Source of the DNA: Rhizomonospora bruguierae
GTDB taxonomy: Bacteria; Actinomycetota; Actinomycetes; Mycobacteriales; Micromonosporaceae
Direction of reading: 5' to 3'
NCBI RefSeq assembly: GCF_018397995.1
Contig: NZ_BBQH01000011.1
Span: 124,001-188,000, forward strand
Length of the DNA stretch: 64,000 nt
Below, in pieces: positions 41,058-49,892 of this stretch. The notes under the pieces are model-generated. The model was not told where the DNA came from and searched no databases. It saw nothing but the letters and a program-made list of their open reading frames with translations. The first letter of the stretch is position 1; each line of letters starts with the position of its first letter. A program made the position numbers and the translations under genes.

Positions 41058-41089
41058 TTGGCCCGTGGCCGCGGGGGTAACCGGCCGCC

Positions 41090-41527
41090 ATGCGCACCCG
41101 AGAACTCCGCTCCGGCGACCGGCGGGTCCTGGTCGTGGTACCCGACAAGCGGGAGGAGGCGGTGGCCGCCTGCGCCGCGGCGGCCGGCGAGCACGGCATC
41201 GCCGCCGCCCAGGTGACCGCGGTCGGCGGTTTCGAGTCCGCCGTGCTCGGCTACTTCGACCGGGTGCGCCGCGAGTACGAGCGGATCCCGGTGGACGGGC
41301 AGGTGGAGGTGCTGTCCCTGCTCGGCGACATCGCCGTGCACGACGGCCACCCGGAGCCGCACCTGCACGCCGTGCTCGGCCGGCGCGACGGCGCCACGGT
41401 CGGCGGCCACCTGCTCAGCGGCACCGTCTGGCCCACCCTCGAACTGATCGTCACCGAGGTCGCGCCCGAACTCACCAAGCGCTGGGACCCCGAGTCCGGC
41501 CTGGTCCTCATGGACCCGAGCGCCTGA
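41090..41527 (+). CDS. PCC-domain (DUF296) protein
   Basis: A 145-residue PPC/PCC-domain protein, the fold shared with plant AT-hook DNA-binding proteins. It shows VAACAAAAGEHGIAAAQVTAVGGFESAVLGYFD and the metal-binding histidine cluster HDGHPEPHLHAVLG (about residues 87-100). Bacterial members are trimers of unknown function. It follows the AraC gene by 32 bp in the same direction and could be its target. Confidence 0.82.
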   Translation: MRTRELRSGDRRVLVVVPDKREEAVAACAAAAGEHGIAAAQVTAVGGFESAVLGYFDRVRREYERIPVDGQVEVLSLLGDIAVHDGHPEPHLHAVLGRRDGATVGGHLLSGTVWPTLELIVTEVAPELTKRWDPESGLVLMDPSA

Positions 41528-41546
41528 CGGCCGCCCGACCGCGAGC

Positions 41547-42032
41547 GTGTCATCCAGTCCGGCGGTGACCGAGGAGGGCCGGCCGCGGACCGTGCCGGGC
41601 TGGGTTGCCCCGGTGTTCGCCACGCTGGCCGCCGGCACCGTCGGCTGGACCGGCTACCTCGCCGCCACACTCCCCCGGCACGTGCTCACCGGGCACTACC
41701 GCCTCGCCTGGGTCGGCTTCGACTGCGGGTTGGTGGCGCTGTTGCTGGCCACCGCGGTGCTGGCCTGGCACGGCCACCGGCGGACCGAACTCGCCGCGGC
41801 CGCCACCGGCACGATGCTGGTGGTGGACGGCTGGTTCGACATCGCCACCACCCCCCGCGACGGGCTGCCCGGCGCGCTCGCCACGGCGGTCCTGGTGGAG
41901 CTTCCGCTGGCGGTGCTGTGCCTGTGGCTCGCCCTGCACGTGGACCGGGTGGTCGAGCGCCGCCTCCGCTACCTGGCCCGCCGCGCCGACCGCGCGCAGG
42001 ACGGGACCCGGTCGCGCCCCGCGGCCGACTGA
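41547..42032 (+). CDS. Four-helix integral membrane protein, function unknown
   Basis: The 161-residue protein has four hydrophobic segments: VAPVFATLAAGTVGWTGYLA, FDCGLVALLLATAVLAW, LAAAATGTMLVVDGWFDIAT and LATAVLVELPLAVLCLWLAL. A basic C-terminal tail follows. WFDIATT with its surroundings recurs in actinobacterial proteins without assigned role. GTG 41547 is the likely start, 19 bp after the DUF296 gene. It converges on the topoisomerase operon. Confidence 0.72.
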   Translation: MSSSPAVTEEGRPRTVPGWVAPVFATLAAGTVGWTGYLAATLPRHVLTGHYRLAWVGFDCGLVALLLATAVLAWHGHRRTELAAAATGTMLVVDGWFDIATTPRDGLPGALATAVLVELPLAVLCLWLALHVDRVVERRLRYLARRADRAQDGTRSRPAAD

Positions 42033-42053
42033 CGGCGCCTGGCCGCCACCAAC

Positions 42054-45000
42054 CTAGCCGCGCTCGATGAGGTGGCCGACCACCTCCGGGCCGAACACCG
42101 CGGCGCCGGAGCCGTCCCGCCGGGTGTCGGCGGGCGGCAGCTCGACCGGGTCGCCGGTCGCGCTGGCGCCCACCGGCCGCGGGCCCGCCCAAGCCACCAC
42201 CAGGCGGCGCTCCCCCTTGAGGAAGCGCTGCACCCGGACACCCCCGGTGGCCCGCCCCTTCGCCGGGTACAGGGCGAACGGCGTCACCTTGACGCTGCCG
42301 CCGGTGGACGTGACCAGCATCGGCTCGCCGTGCGCCGGATCGTCGGTGCGGATCGCCCCGAAGAAGACCACCTCCACCCCGGCCGGCATGGCGACCCCGG
42401 CCATGCCGCCGCTGCGCAGCCCCTGCGGCCGCACCAGGTTCGCCCCGAACCGCAGCAGCGACGCCGCCGAGGTGACGAACGTCAACGTCTCCGCCCCGTC
42501 GGTCAGCCAGGTGGCGCCGACCACCTCGTCGCCGTCCTTGAGCCCGATCACCTCGAACTCATCCGAGCGGACCGGCCATTCCGGCGCGCACACCTTCACC
42601 ACACCCAGCCGGGTGCCCAGCGCCAGGCCGGGCGAGCCCGCGCCGGTCCCGCCGAGCGGGGCCAGGCCGACGACCCGCTCGCCCGGCCGCAGCGGCACCA
42701 GTTCGGAGGCGGACATGCCGCCGCGCAGCGACACGGTGCCCGCCTGCTCGGGCAGGACCGGCAGCGGCAGCACGTCCGTCTTGAACGCCCGGCCGGCGCT
42801 GGTCACCAGCAGCACCTGCCCCCGGGCCGTGGTGTGCACCACCGCCCGGACCGCGTCGTGCTTGACCCGCCCGTTGCGCCGCCGGCCCTCGGTCGACTCC
42901 TCCGACTCGGCCGCCGTGCGGGCCACCAAGCCCGTCGCGGACAGGATCACCTGGCACGGGTCGTCGGCCACCTCCAGCGGACCGGCCGGCGCCGACGCCG
43001 CCAGCACCTCCTTCAGGTCCCCGTCGATCAGCGTGGTACGCCGCGGCGCGGCGAACTCCTTGCCCACCTTCGCCAACTCGTCCGAGACGACCTTCCGCAG
43101 TACCCGGTCGTCGTCCAGGATCGCCGACAGCTCGGCGATCTCCGCGCGCAGCCGCTCCCGCTCCTGCTCCAGCTCCAGCCGGTCGAACTTGGTCAGCCGG
43201 CGCAGCGGGGTGTCCAGAATGTAGTTGGCCTGGATCTCGGTCAGCTTGAACTGCCGCATCAGCCCCTCCCGGGCCGCCTGCGCGTTTTCGCTGCCCCGGA
43301 TCAGCCGCACCACCTTGTCGATGTCCAGCAGCGCGACCAGCAGGCCGTCCACCAGGTGCAGCCGCTCCTCCCGCCGGCGCCGCCGGAACGTCGTGCGCCT
43401 GGTCACCACCTCGTACCGGTGCGCCAGGAACACGTCCAGCAGCTCCTTGAGGCCCAGCGTGCGCGGCTGCCCGTCCACCAGCACCAGGTTGTTCACGCCG
43501 AACGACGACTCCAGCGGGGTCAGCCGGTACAGGTCGGCCAGCAGCGCCTGCGGGTTCACCCCGACTTTGCACTCGATGACCAGCCGGGTCCCGTTCTCCC
43601 GGTCGGTCAGGTCCTTCACGTCCGCGATGCCCTGCAACCGCTTGGTCTTGTTCACCTCGTCGGTGATCTTCTCGATCACCTTCTCCGCGCCGACCCCGTA
43701 CGGCAGCTCCACCACCGTGATCGCCTGCCGGCCCCGGCTGCCCTCCAGCGGGCCGATCTCCACCCGCCCCCGCATCCGGACCACGCCCCGGCCGGTCTCG
43801 TACGCCCGGCGCACCTCGTCCAGGCCCAGCAGCAGCCCGCCGGTCGGCAGGTCCGGGCCGGGCACGAACTCCATCAGCCGGTCCAGCGTCGCGTTCGGGT
43901 GGTTGATCAGCCACCGCGCCGCCGCGACCACCTCGCCCAGGTTGTGCGGGATCATGTTCGTCGCCATCCCGACCGCGATCCCGGAGGTGCCGTTCACCAG
44001 CAGGTTCGGGAACGCCGCCGGCAGCACGGTCGGCTCCTGGAGCGAGCCGTCGTAGTTCGACTTGAAGGCGACCGTCTCCTCGCCCAGCTCGCCGACGAGC
44101 AGCATCGCCTCGCGGGACATTCGCGCTTCGGTGTACCTCGACGCGGCCGGCCCGTCGTCCGGGGAGCCAAAGTTTCCATGCCCGTCGACGAGTGGAGCAT
44201 TCAGGGAAAAGCCCTGCGCGAGCCGCACCATGGCGTCGTAAATCGCGAGGTCACCGTGCGGGTGGTACTTACCCATGCAGTTGTGCACCACGAGCCCCTC
44301 GGCCACGAACGCGTGTTCGTCGCTGCCGACCTGAATGTCGTACGTGACATCCGGATCTGCCGGCTCGACGGATTCGACCCGGAGGAACGACATGCCCGAC
44401 AGCGCGTCGAGCCGTTCCGCGAGCGGCGATTCGATCCGCCGCAGCCGGTCATGGCCCCGCTTACCGCCGTACCGGTAATCCACGTCCACAATCCGGCGCA
44501 GCTGCTCCTGCTTGTAGCCGACCTTGAGCCAGGGCAGCAGCAGGCGGGCCAGCGCAGCCGCGTCGCGGCCCGAGATGGAAAGACCCACCAGCGTCCGGTG
44601 GCCGGTCTTGGACGGTCGGGCCCAGTGCTGCCCGTGGACTCCCCGATCGGCCAACATCGAGTAGACCTGGCGAATCAACCGCTCGCTGGTGCCGACGAAG
44701 ACGATCTCCCGGTGGCGCTTGCGCAGGTAGCCGTCGCCGTCGAACAGGCCGGCGAGGAACGGCGCCCAGCTCGACCGATCCGCCAGGACGTCCGCGGGGA
44801 CGACCCGGTCGGCCGACGGCCCCATGGCCGCCGCAAGCAGGCCCGGATGCCGGCCGAACGTGAGGATGTGCTGGTCGCGGTCAGTGGGCTCGGTCGCCTC
44901 GCGCTTGCCACGGGACACGGAGAGGCCGGCCGACATGGCCCACCCGTGCGCGACGTCGAGGGGCTCCGGGTCGCGCATGCGGATGCGCACCCGCTGGTCG

Positions 45001-45644
45001 GCGGCGCGGGCCCGACCCACCGGGAAACCCTCGGCCACGAGGAGGCCGCGCACGTAGGCGTAGGTGGCCGCGTCGACGGCAGCGGCCAGCGCCACGGAAC
45101 GGCGCGCGCCGTACGCCAGGGTCAGCTTGCCGGTGAGGTTGTGCGCGGCTGTCCACTCCTGCGCCACATCGTCCGCTACGGTGCGGAACCGCTGGCCCGG
45201 CGTGACAAGCATCGTGTGCCCGTTGGTCCACCGAACGCGCACCAGCGCCGAAGGCGGGTTCTCGTACACGGCGGTCACCGGCACCGGCGTCCCGGCGCCG
45301 TTCAGCACCAGATCGCCCACCGCGATGGACTCGATCGGCCGCATGCCCTCCGGCGTGGAGACGAGCGTGCCGCGCACGAAGCAATCGCCGACGACGCGCG
45401 CGGACTTGACGTATGGGCGGTCCGGGCGGTGGCCCTGCTCGTGCATCGAGTACAGGATGCGCCGGTGGACCGGCTTCAACCCGTCCCGCGCGTCCGGCAG
45501 GGCTCTACTGTGGATGACCGAATACGCGTATTCCAGATAGGAATCTTCGACCTCGGTGGTGAGCGGATTGTCGTGCACCTGCGCGCCGGCCCGGTCGAAC
45601 GCGGACAGGTCGACCTTGGCGCCGGTGCCCTTGCGGCGTGCCAT
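42054..45644 (-). CDS. DNA gyrase/topoisomerase IV subunit A with intein
   Basis: The 1196-residue precursor consists of an 828-residue type IIA topoisomerase A subunit plus a 368-residue intein (residues 88-455). N-extein: EDSYLEYAYSVIHSRALPDARDGLKPVHRRILY. C-extein: CMGKYHPHGDLAIYDAMVRLAQ, FGSPDDGPAASRYTEARMS (catalytic Tyr), GTSGIAVGMATNMIPHNL, coiled coil and C-terminal beta-propeller. It cuts and rejoins DNA with the B subunit encoded 13 bp upstream. Standing as a parE/parC-like pair away from dnaA, it is probably the second (topoisomerase IV-like) enzyme found in actinobacteria. The intein must splice out, since it interrupts the conserved GD-CMGKYHPHGD helix. Codons flanking the intein are unusually AT-rich. 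Confidence 0.9.
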   Translation of the reverse strand: MARRKGTGAKVDLSAFDRAGAQVHDNPLTTEVEDSYLEYAYSVIHSRALPDARDGLKPVHRRILYSMHEQGHRPDRPYVKSARVVGDCFVRGTLVSTPEGMRPIESIAVGDLVLNGAGTPVPVTAVYENPPSALVRVRWTNGHTMLVTPGQRFRTVADDVAQEWTAAHNLTGKLTLAYGARRSVALAAAVDAATYAYVRGLLVAEGFPVGRARAADQRVRIRMRDPEPLDVAHGWAMSAGLSVSRGKREATEPTDRDQHILTFGRHPGLLAAAMGPSADRVVPADVLADRSSWAPFLAGLFDGDGYLRKRHREIVFVGTSERLIRQVYSMLADRGVHGQHWARPSKTGHRTLVGLSISGRDAAALARLLLPWLKVGYKQEQLRRIVDVDYRYGGKRGHDRLRRIESPLAERLDALSGMSFLRVESVEPADPDVTYDIQVGSDEHAFVAEGLVVHNCMGKYHPHGDLAIYDAMVRLAQGFSLNAPLVDGHGNFGSPDDGPAASRYTEARMSREAMLLVGELGEETVAFKSNYDGSLQEPTVLPAAFPNLLVNGTSGIAVGMATNMIPHNLGEVVAAARWLINHPNATLDRLMEFVPGPDLPTGGLLLGLDEVRRAYETGRGVVRMRGRVEIGPLEGSRGRQAITVVELPYGVGAEKVIEKITDEVNKTKRLQGIADVKDLTDRENGTRLVIECKVGVNPQALLADLYRLTPLESSFGVNNLVLVDGQPRTLGLKELLDVFLAHRYEVVTRRTTFRRRRREERLHLVDGLLVALLDIDKVVRLIRGSENAQAAREGLMRQFKLTEIQANYILDTPLRRLTKFDRLELEQERERLRAEIAELSAILDDDRVLRKVVSDELAKVGKEFAAPRRTTLIDGDLKEVLAASAPAGPLEVADDPCQVILSATGLVARTAAESEESTEGRRRNGRVKHDAVRAVVHTTARGQVLLVTSAGRAFKTDVLPLPVLPEQAGTVSLRGGMSASELVPLRPGERVVGLAPLGGTGAGSPGLALGTRLGVVKVCAPEWPVRSDEFEVIGLKDGDEVVGATWLTDGAETLTFVTSAASLLRFGANLVRPQGLRSGGMAGVAMPAGVEVVFFGAIRTDDPAHGEPMLVTSTGGSVKVTPFALYPAKGRATGGVRVQRFLKGERRLVVAWAGPRPVGASATGDPVELPPADTRRDGSGAAVFGPEVVGHLIERG
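44280..45383 (-). other. Intein with LAGLIDADG homing endonuclease motifs
   Basis: A 368-residue in-frame intein. Block A begins at Cys1 (CFVRGTLVSTPEG, then IESIAVGDLV). Block B reads TMLVTPGQRF, with Gln64 where the TxxH histidine is usual. Endonuclease blocks C and E are YVRGLLVAEGF and FLAGLFDGDGYL. Block F is TYDIQVGSDEHAFVAEG and block G VVHN, followed by extein Cys. The insertion point VGD/CMGKYHPHG differs from the RY/TEAR site of the well-known mycobacterial GyrA intein. The endonuclease keeps an Asp in block E and has Glu in block C, so homing may still be possible. Confidence 0.9.
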
Positions 45645-45657
45645 GTTTCGCCTCCCC

Positions 45658-47718
45658 TCAGGCGTCGATGGTGTCGCGGTCGACCCGGCCGGCCGAGTCG
45701 ATGAGCCAGTTCCGGCGGGGCTCCACCTTCTCGCCCATGAGCAGGTCGAGGACCCGCTCGGCGGCGTCGGCGTCGTGCAGGGTGATGCGTCGCACGGCCC
45801 GGGTGGCGGGGTTCATGGTGGTCTCCCACAGCTCGTCGGCGTCCATCTCGCCGAGGCCCTTGAACCGCGGGATCGGCGTGACGACCTGCTTGCCGGCCTT
45901 CTCCAGCCGGGCGACGGTGCTCGCCATCTCCTGCTGCGTATAGGTGTATGTGGTCTGCGGGTCGCGGCCCTTGGTCACGACCTTGTGCAGCGGCGGCATG
46001 GCGGCGTAGAGCCGGCCGGCCTCGATGACCGGGCGCATGTACCGGGCGAACAGCGTGATCAGCAGGGTGCGGATGTGCGAGCCGTCCACATCGGCGTCGG
46101 CCATGATGAGGACCCGGCCGTAGCGCAGCCCGTTCAGGTCGAAGGTGCGCCCGGAGCCGGCACCGAGGACCTGGACGATGGCGGAGCACTCGGCATTGTC
46201 CAGCACCTGCTGGAGGGTCGCCTTCTGCACGTTGAGAATCTTGCCGCGGATCGGCAGCAGCGCCTGGTACTCGGAGGAGCGGGCCAGGCGGGCGGTGCCC
46301 AGCGCGCTGTCGCCCTCGACGATGAACAGTTCGGAGCGCTCGACGCCGGTGGAGCGGCAGTCGACGAGCTTCGCCGGCATGGCCGCGCCCTCCAGCGCGG
46401 TCTTGCGCCGGGCGGCGTCCTTCTGCTGCTTCTGGGTGAGCCGGACCCGGGCGGCATCCACGATCTTCTGGAGGACGGTGCGCGCCTCGGTCTTCGTGCG
46501 CCGCCCCTCGATCCACGCCTTGAGGTCGCGCTCCACCACGCCCTGGAGCACCTTGGTGATGCCGGCGGTGGACAACTCGTCCTTGGTCTGCGAGGTGAAC
46601 TGCGGCTCGGGGATGCGGACGTGGATGACGGCGGTCATGCCCTCCAGCACGTCCTCCAGCGTGGGTGGGTCCTCCTTGGGGCGCAGCAGGCCCCGGTTGG
46701 TGCGGATCGCCTCGGTCAGCGCGCGGACGGCGCCGCGTTCGAACCCGCGGCGGTGGGTGCCGCCGTGCACGTTGCGGATCGTGTTGGTGAAGCACTCGAC
46801 CACCCGGTCGTACCCGGTGCTCCACCGGAACGCCACCTCGACCTCGGCGCGGCGCTCCACGTTGGCCCGCATGACGCCGTTGGCGTCGGCGGCGTTCTCC
46901 TTGTAGGTGCCCTCGCCGGTGAACACGAGGATGCCGGAGACCGGGCGGTCGCCGGTGGGGGTGAGGTACTCGACCATGTCGGTGAGGCCGTTCGGGAACC
47001 CGAAGGTTTCCTCACCGGGCTCCTCGCCGGTGTGGTCGCGCAGCACGTAGGTGACCCCGGGCACGAGGAACGCGGTGTTGCGCAGCTTCGCGCGGACGGC
47101 CTCGACGTCCAGGGCGGCGCCGGCCTCGAAGTAGCGGGCGTCGCGCCAGTACCGGATCGACGTGCCGGTGGCCGGGCCGCCGCGCCGGCCCCGGCCGGAC
47201 ACCCGGAGCCCCGGCTGCGGGGTGAACGGCGCGGCCGGCCCGGCGCCGTCGAAGACGCCGGGCACCCCGTGCCGGAAGGACATCTGGTGCACCTTGCCGT
47301 TGCGGCGGACCGTCACGTCGAACCGCTCGGAGAGGGCGTTGACCGCCGAGGCACCCACCCCGTGCAGGCCGCCCGACGTCTTGTACCCCGAGCCGCCGAA
47401 CTTGCCGCCCGCGTGCAGCCGGGTGAGGACCAGCTCGACGCCGGACAGCCCGGACTTGGCGTTGATGTCGGTGGGGATGCCCCGCCCGTCGTCGTCGACC
47501 TGGACCGAGCCGTCGGGGTGCAGGATCACCTCGACGCGGGTGGCGTGCCCGCCGACGCCCTCGTCGGTGGAGTTATCGACGATCTCGTTCATCAGGTGGT
47601 TCACGCCGCGGCTGTCGGTGGAGCCGATGTACATGCCGGGGCGCTTGCGGACCGCGTCCAACCCCTCGAGATGGGTCAGATCGTCGGCACCGTACAACGT
47701 GTCGGGCTGGGCAGTCAC
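45658..47718 (-). CDS. DNA gyrase/topoisomerase IV subunit B
   Basis: A 686-residue GHKL ATPase/TOPRIM subunit. LEAVRKRPGMYIGST-type start (here LDAVRKRPGMYIGSTDSRG), NEIVDNSTDEGVGGHA, DDGRGIPTDI and GGLHGVGASAVNALS form the ATP site. The TOPRIM domain has ELFIVEGDSALGTA and LIMADADVDGSHIR. C-terminal RFKGLGEMDADELWETTMNP completes the family. No insertion is present in this subunit. GTG 47718 follows a TAGGCT box by 7 nt (leaderless pattern); the usual N-terminal MTAQPDTLYGADDL fits. It forms an operon with subunit A. Confidence 0.9.
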   Translation of the reverse strand: MTAQPDTLYGADDLTHLEGLDAVRKRPGMYIGSTDSRGVNHLMNEIVDNSTDEGVGGHATRVEVILHPDGSVQVDDDGRGIPTDINAKSGLSGVELVLTRLHAGGKFGGSGYKTSGGLHGVGASAVNALSERFDVTVRRNGKVHQMSFRHGVPGVFDGAGPAAPFTPQPGLRVSGRGRRGGPATGTSIRYWRDARYFEAGAALDVEAVRAKLRNTAFLVPGVTYVLRDHTGEEPGEETFGFPNGLTDMVEYLTPTGDRPVSGILVFTGEGTYKENAADANGVMRANVERRAEVEVAFRWSTGYDRVVECFTNTIRNVHGGTHRRGFERGAVRALTEAIRTNRGLLRPKEDPPTLEDVLEGMTAVIHVRIPEPQFTSQTKDELSTAGITKVLQGVVERDLKAWIEGRRTKTEARTVLQKIVDAARVRLTQKQQKDAARRKTALEGAAMPAKLVDCRSTGVERSELFIVEGDSALGTARLARSSEYQALLPIRGKILNVQKATLQQVLDNAECSAIVQVLGAGSGRTFDLNGLRYGRVLIMADADVDGSHIRTLLITLFARYMRPVIEAGRLYAAMPPLHKVVTKGRDPQTTYTYTQQEMASTVARLEKAGKQVVTPIPRFKGLGEMDADELWETTMNPATRAVRRITLHDADAAERVLDLLMGEKVEPRRNWLIDSAGRVDRDTIDA

Positions 47719-47832
47719 GCGGGCGAGCCTATCGCCTACCACCGACACCGTCGCGACGCCGCCACCCGGCGCCGTGTCGTACCCCACCCCCAAGCACCAC
47801 CCTTTACCCCGCCGCCCGGCGGGCAGCCCGGG

Positions 47833-47897
47833 GCGAGATCTTGGTACGACACGTCGCTTTCTGGCCTGTTCTGGCCGGATCGGTACCAAGATCTCGC
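47833..47897. repeat. GCGAGATCTTGGTAC inverted-repeat element, copy B
   Basis: Perfect 15-bp terminal inverted repeats GCGAGATCTTGGTAC (47833-47847) and its complement (47883-47897) flank a 35-bp core containing TTTCTGGCC and CTGGCCGGATCG. GGGCAGCCCGG precedes it, as in copy C. It lies in the gap before the divergently expressed topoisomerase promoter and the methyltransferase stop. Confidence 0.8.
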
Positions 47898-47923
47898 ACC
47901 CGCCCGCCGAGGCGGCCGGCGGG

Positions 47924-48772
47924 TCAGGATGTCGCGGTGTGCACGGTCGCGGCGGTGAGCAGGAACAGGTCCGGCCGGCGCAGGACGCCCCCGGGCGAGT
48001 CGTCGTCGAGCAGCCGGTCCAGCGCCTCCGCATCCCCGGCCGGGAGGCGGTCGCCGGCGTGCCGGGCCGCCGCCTCCAGCCACCCGCGCACGTGCCGGCG
48101 GGCCGGCTCGTCCAGGGGTGCGGGCAGGTCGAGCAGGAAGCTGCGGGTGCCGGCGGGGGTGAGCCCGGCCTCGCGGAACAGCTCCGGCCAGGCGCGCGGG
48201 GTGGGGTGTACCCCCATCGGGTGCTCGTGCGCGGCGACCAGCTCCTGCTCCGCCGCCTCCAGGCGGGGCAGCAGCCCGGGCGCGACGCCATCCGGCAGGA
48301 AGCGGTGCGGCAGGCCACCCTCGCGCAGGGCCAGCAGGCCGCCGGGGCGCAGCAGGCGGCCGAGGGCGCGCAGCGTGCCGACCGGGTCGGGCAGGTGGTG
48401 GGCCACGCCGCTCACCCAGACGAGGTCCGCCGGGGGCAGGTCGGCCAGCCCGTCGGGCAGCGACACCCGGCGCACCTCGAAGCGGTCGCCGAGGCCGAGC
48501 CGGTCGGCGCGCTCACGGGCGAGGTCGAGCAGCGGCCCGGCGCCGTCGACGGCGAGCACCTTCGCCGCCGGCAGCAGCGTGGCCAGGGTGCAGGCGGCCA
48601 CGCCGGGCCCGCTGCCGACGTCGAGCACCGCGGTCGCGCCGGGCACCCGGCCGGCCAGCCACTCCAGCGCCCGGTTCACCATCGGCGCGACGACCTCGGC
48701 TCCCCGGATCATCTCCGGCCCCCGGACGGCCCAGTCCACGTGCGCATGCCCGTGCGCGTTCCCCTCACCCAT
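47924..48772 (-). CDS. Class I SAM-dependent methyltransferase
   Basis: The 282-residue protein has AVLDVGSGPGVAACTLATLLP (motif I, about residues 50-70), VLAVDGAGPLLDLARERA, DLVWVSGVAHHLPDPVGTLRALGRLLRPGG and a C-terminal substrate region ending LLTAATVHTATS. It methylates a small molecule not identifiable from sequence. ATG 48772 follows a CATGAT box by 6 nt; an in-frame upstream ATG would overlap the divergent promoter region. The N-terminus is His-rich (HGHAHVDW). Confidence 0.82.
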   Translation of the reverse strand: MGEGNAHGHAHVDWAVRGPEMIRGAEVVAPMVNRALEWLAGRVPGATAVLDVGSGPGVAACTLATLLPAAKVLAVDGAGPLLDLARERADRLGLGDRFEVRRVSLPDGLADLPPADLVWVSGVAHHLPDPVGTLRALGRLLRPGGLLALREGGLPHRFLPDGVAPGLLPRLEAAEQELVAAHEHPMGVHPTPRAWPELFREAGLTPAGTRSFLLDLPAPLDEPARRHVRGWLEAAARHAGDRLPAGDAEALDRLLDDDSPGGVLRRPDLFLLTAATVHTATS

Positions 48773-48898
48773 CCCCCCATCATGCCGGCTCGCCATCTCC
48801 TCACGCGCGGCCGGCTCGCCGGCACCGTCCGGGGGCCGATCGCCGCTCCGGCGACGGGAACGGCCGTGTGGGCCACGCTCGCGGGTTAGTGTCGGGGC

Positions 48899-49732
48899 AT
48901 GAAGGACCGGCTCGGGCGGTACGGCGTATGGCGTACCTGGACGCAGGTGACCCCGGCGCTGGCCGCGCACGTGGAGAAGCTCGGCTTCGGCACGCTGTGG
49001 CTCGGCGGCTCCCCCGCCGGCGACCTGGGCGCCGTCGACCCGCTGCTGGCCGCGACCAGCACGCTCACCGTCGCCACCGGCATCGTGAACGTCTGGGCCA
49101 GCGACAGTCACGGCACCGCCCAGGCGTACCAGCGGGTCGCGGCGGCGTACCCGGGGCGGTTCGTGCTCGGCGTGGGCATCGGCCACCGGGAGGCCACCGA
49201 GGAGTACGCCTCCCCCTACGAGACGCTGCGCGCGTACGTGGATGACCTGCTGGCGGGCGGGGTGCGCCGGGAGGACCTGGTCCTCGCCGCGCTGGGGCCC
49301 AGGGTGCTCCGCCTGGCCGCCGAGCGCACCGCGGGCGCCCACCCGTACCTGGTGACGCCCGAGCACACCCGGCGGGCGCGCGCCCTGCTCGGCCCGGACC
49401 GCGTCCTCGCCCCCGAGCAGAAGGTCGTGCTCGACGGCGACCCGGGGCGGGCCCGGGCGCTGGCCCGGGAGCGCGTCGAGCCGTACCTGCGGATGTCGAA
49501 CTACACGGCGAACCTGCGCCGTATCGGCTGGAGCGACGAGGCGGTCAGCCCGCCGGGCAGCGAGGCGCTGATGGACGCCCTGGTCGCGCACGGCGCCGGG
49601 GAGGCGGTGCCGGCCCGGCTGGCGGAGCACTTCGCCGCCGGCGCCGACCACGTCGCCGTCCAGCTCCTGATGCCCACCGACGCGGACCCCTTCCTCGGGT
49701 ACCGCACCCTGGCGGAGACGCTGGAGCTCTAG
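48899..49732 (+). CDS. LLM-class F420-dependent oxidoreductase (TIGR03620-like)
   Basis: The 277-residue TIM-barrel enzyme shows LGFGTLWLGGSPAGDL, TLTVATGIVNVWA, YPGRFVLGVGIGHREA and the final LAEHFAAGADHVAVQLL. This is the luciferase-like F420-dependent subgroup of probable actinobacterial hydride transferases. It is shorter than most LLM enzymes because the insertion region is reduced. TAGTGT at 48887-48892 lies 6 nt before ATG 48899, so the transcript is probably leaderless. Confidence 0.87.
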   Translation: MKDRLGRYGVWRTWTQVTPALAAHVEKLGFGTLWLGGSPAGDLGAVDPLLAATSTLTVATGIVNVWASDSHGTAQAYQRVAAAYPGRFVLGVGIGHREATEEYASPYETLRAYVDDLLAGGVRREDLVLAALGPRVLRLAAERTAGAHPYLVTPEHTRRARALLGPDRVLAPEQKVVLDGDPGRARALARERVEPYLRMSNYTANLRRIGWSDEAVSPPGSEALMDALVAHGAGEAVPARLAEHFAAGADHVAVQLLMPTDADPFLGYRTLAETLEL

Positions 49733-49834
49733 ACCCGCCGCTGGATCTCCCCACGCACCGGCCGGTGCCGCTCGACGGCGCTCTCCAGCATGCCGTGCAC
49801 CACAAGCCAGAGCCGACCAATAGCGCGACCCGCC

Positions 49835-49855
49835 CACAACTCCAGGATCGTCGCG
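49835..49855. repeat. Degenerate single arm of the CAACTCCAAGATCGGCG repeat
   Basis: CACAACTCCAGGATCGTCGC resembles the right outer arm of the element at 12697-12712 (CAACTCCAAGATCGGCG) with two mismatches. It stands alone in the 160-bp gap before the L,D-transpeptidase gene. Confidence 0.4.
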
Positions 49856-49892
49856 GGAGTGGGGCGGGGGGTGGTTCTGCCATGATGGGCGG

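Noticed and set aside
42072-45704. A 1210-codon plus-strand open frame
   Set aside because: It mirrors the topoisomerase A gene and its intein; composition is the typical His/Gln/Arg/Pro shadow of a high-GC gene.
45658-48318. A longer 886-residue start for topoisomerase subunit B
   Set aside because: The extension would run through the repeat element at 47833-47897 and antisense of the methyltransferase end; GTG 47718 has a leaderless -10 box and the family N-terminus.
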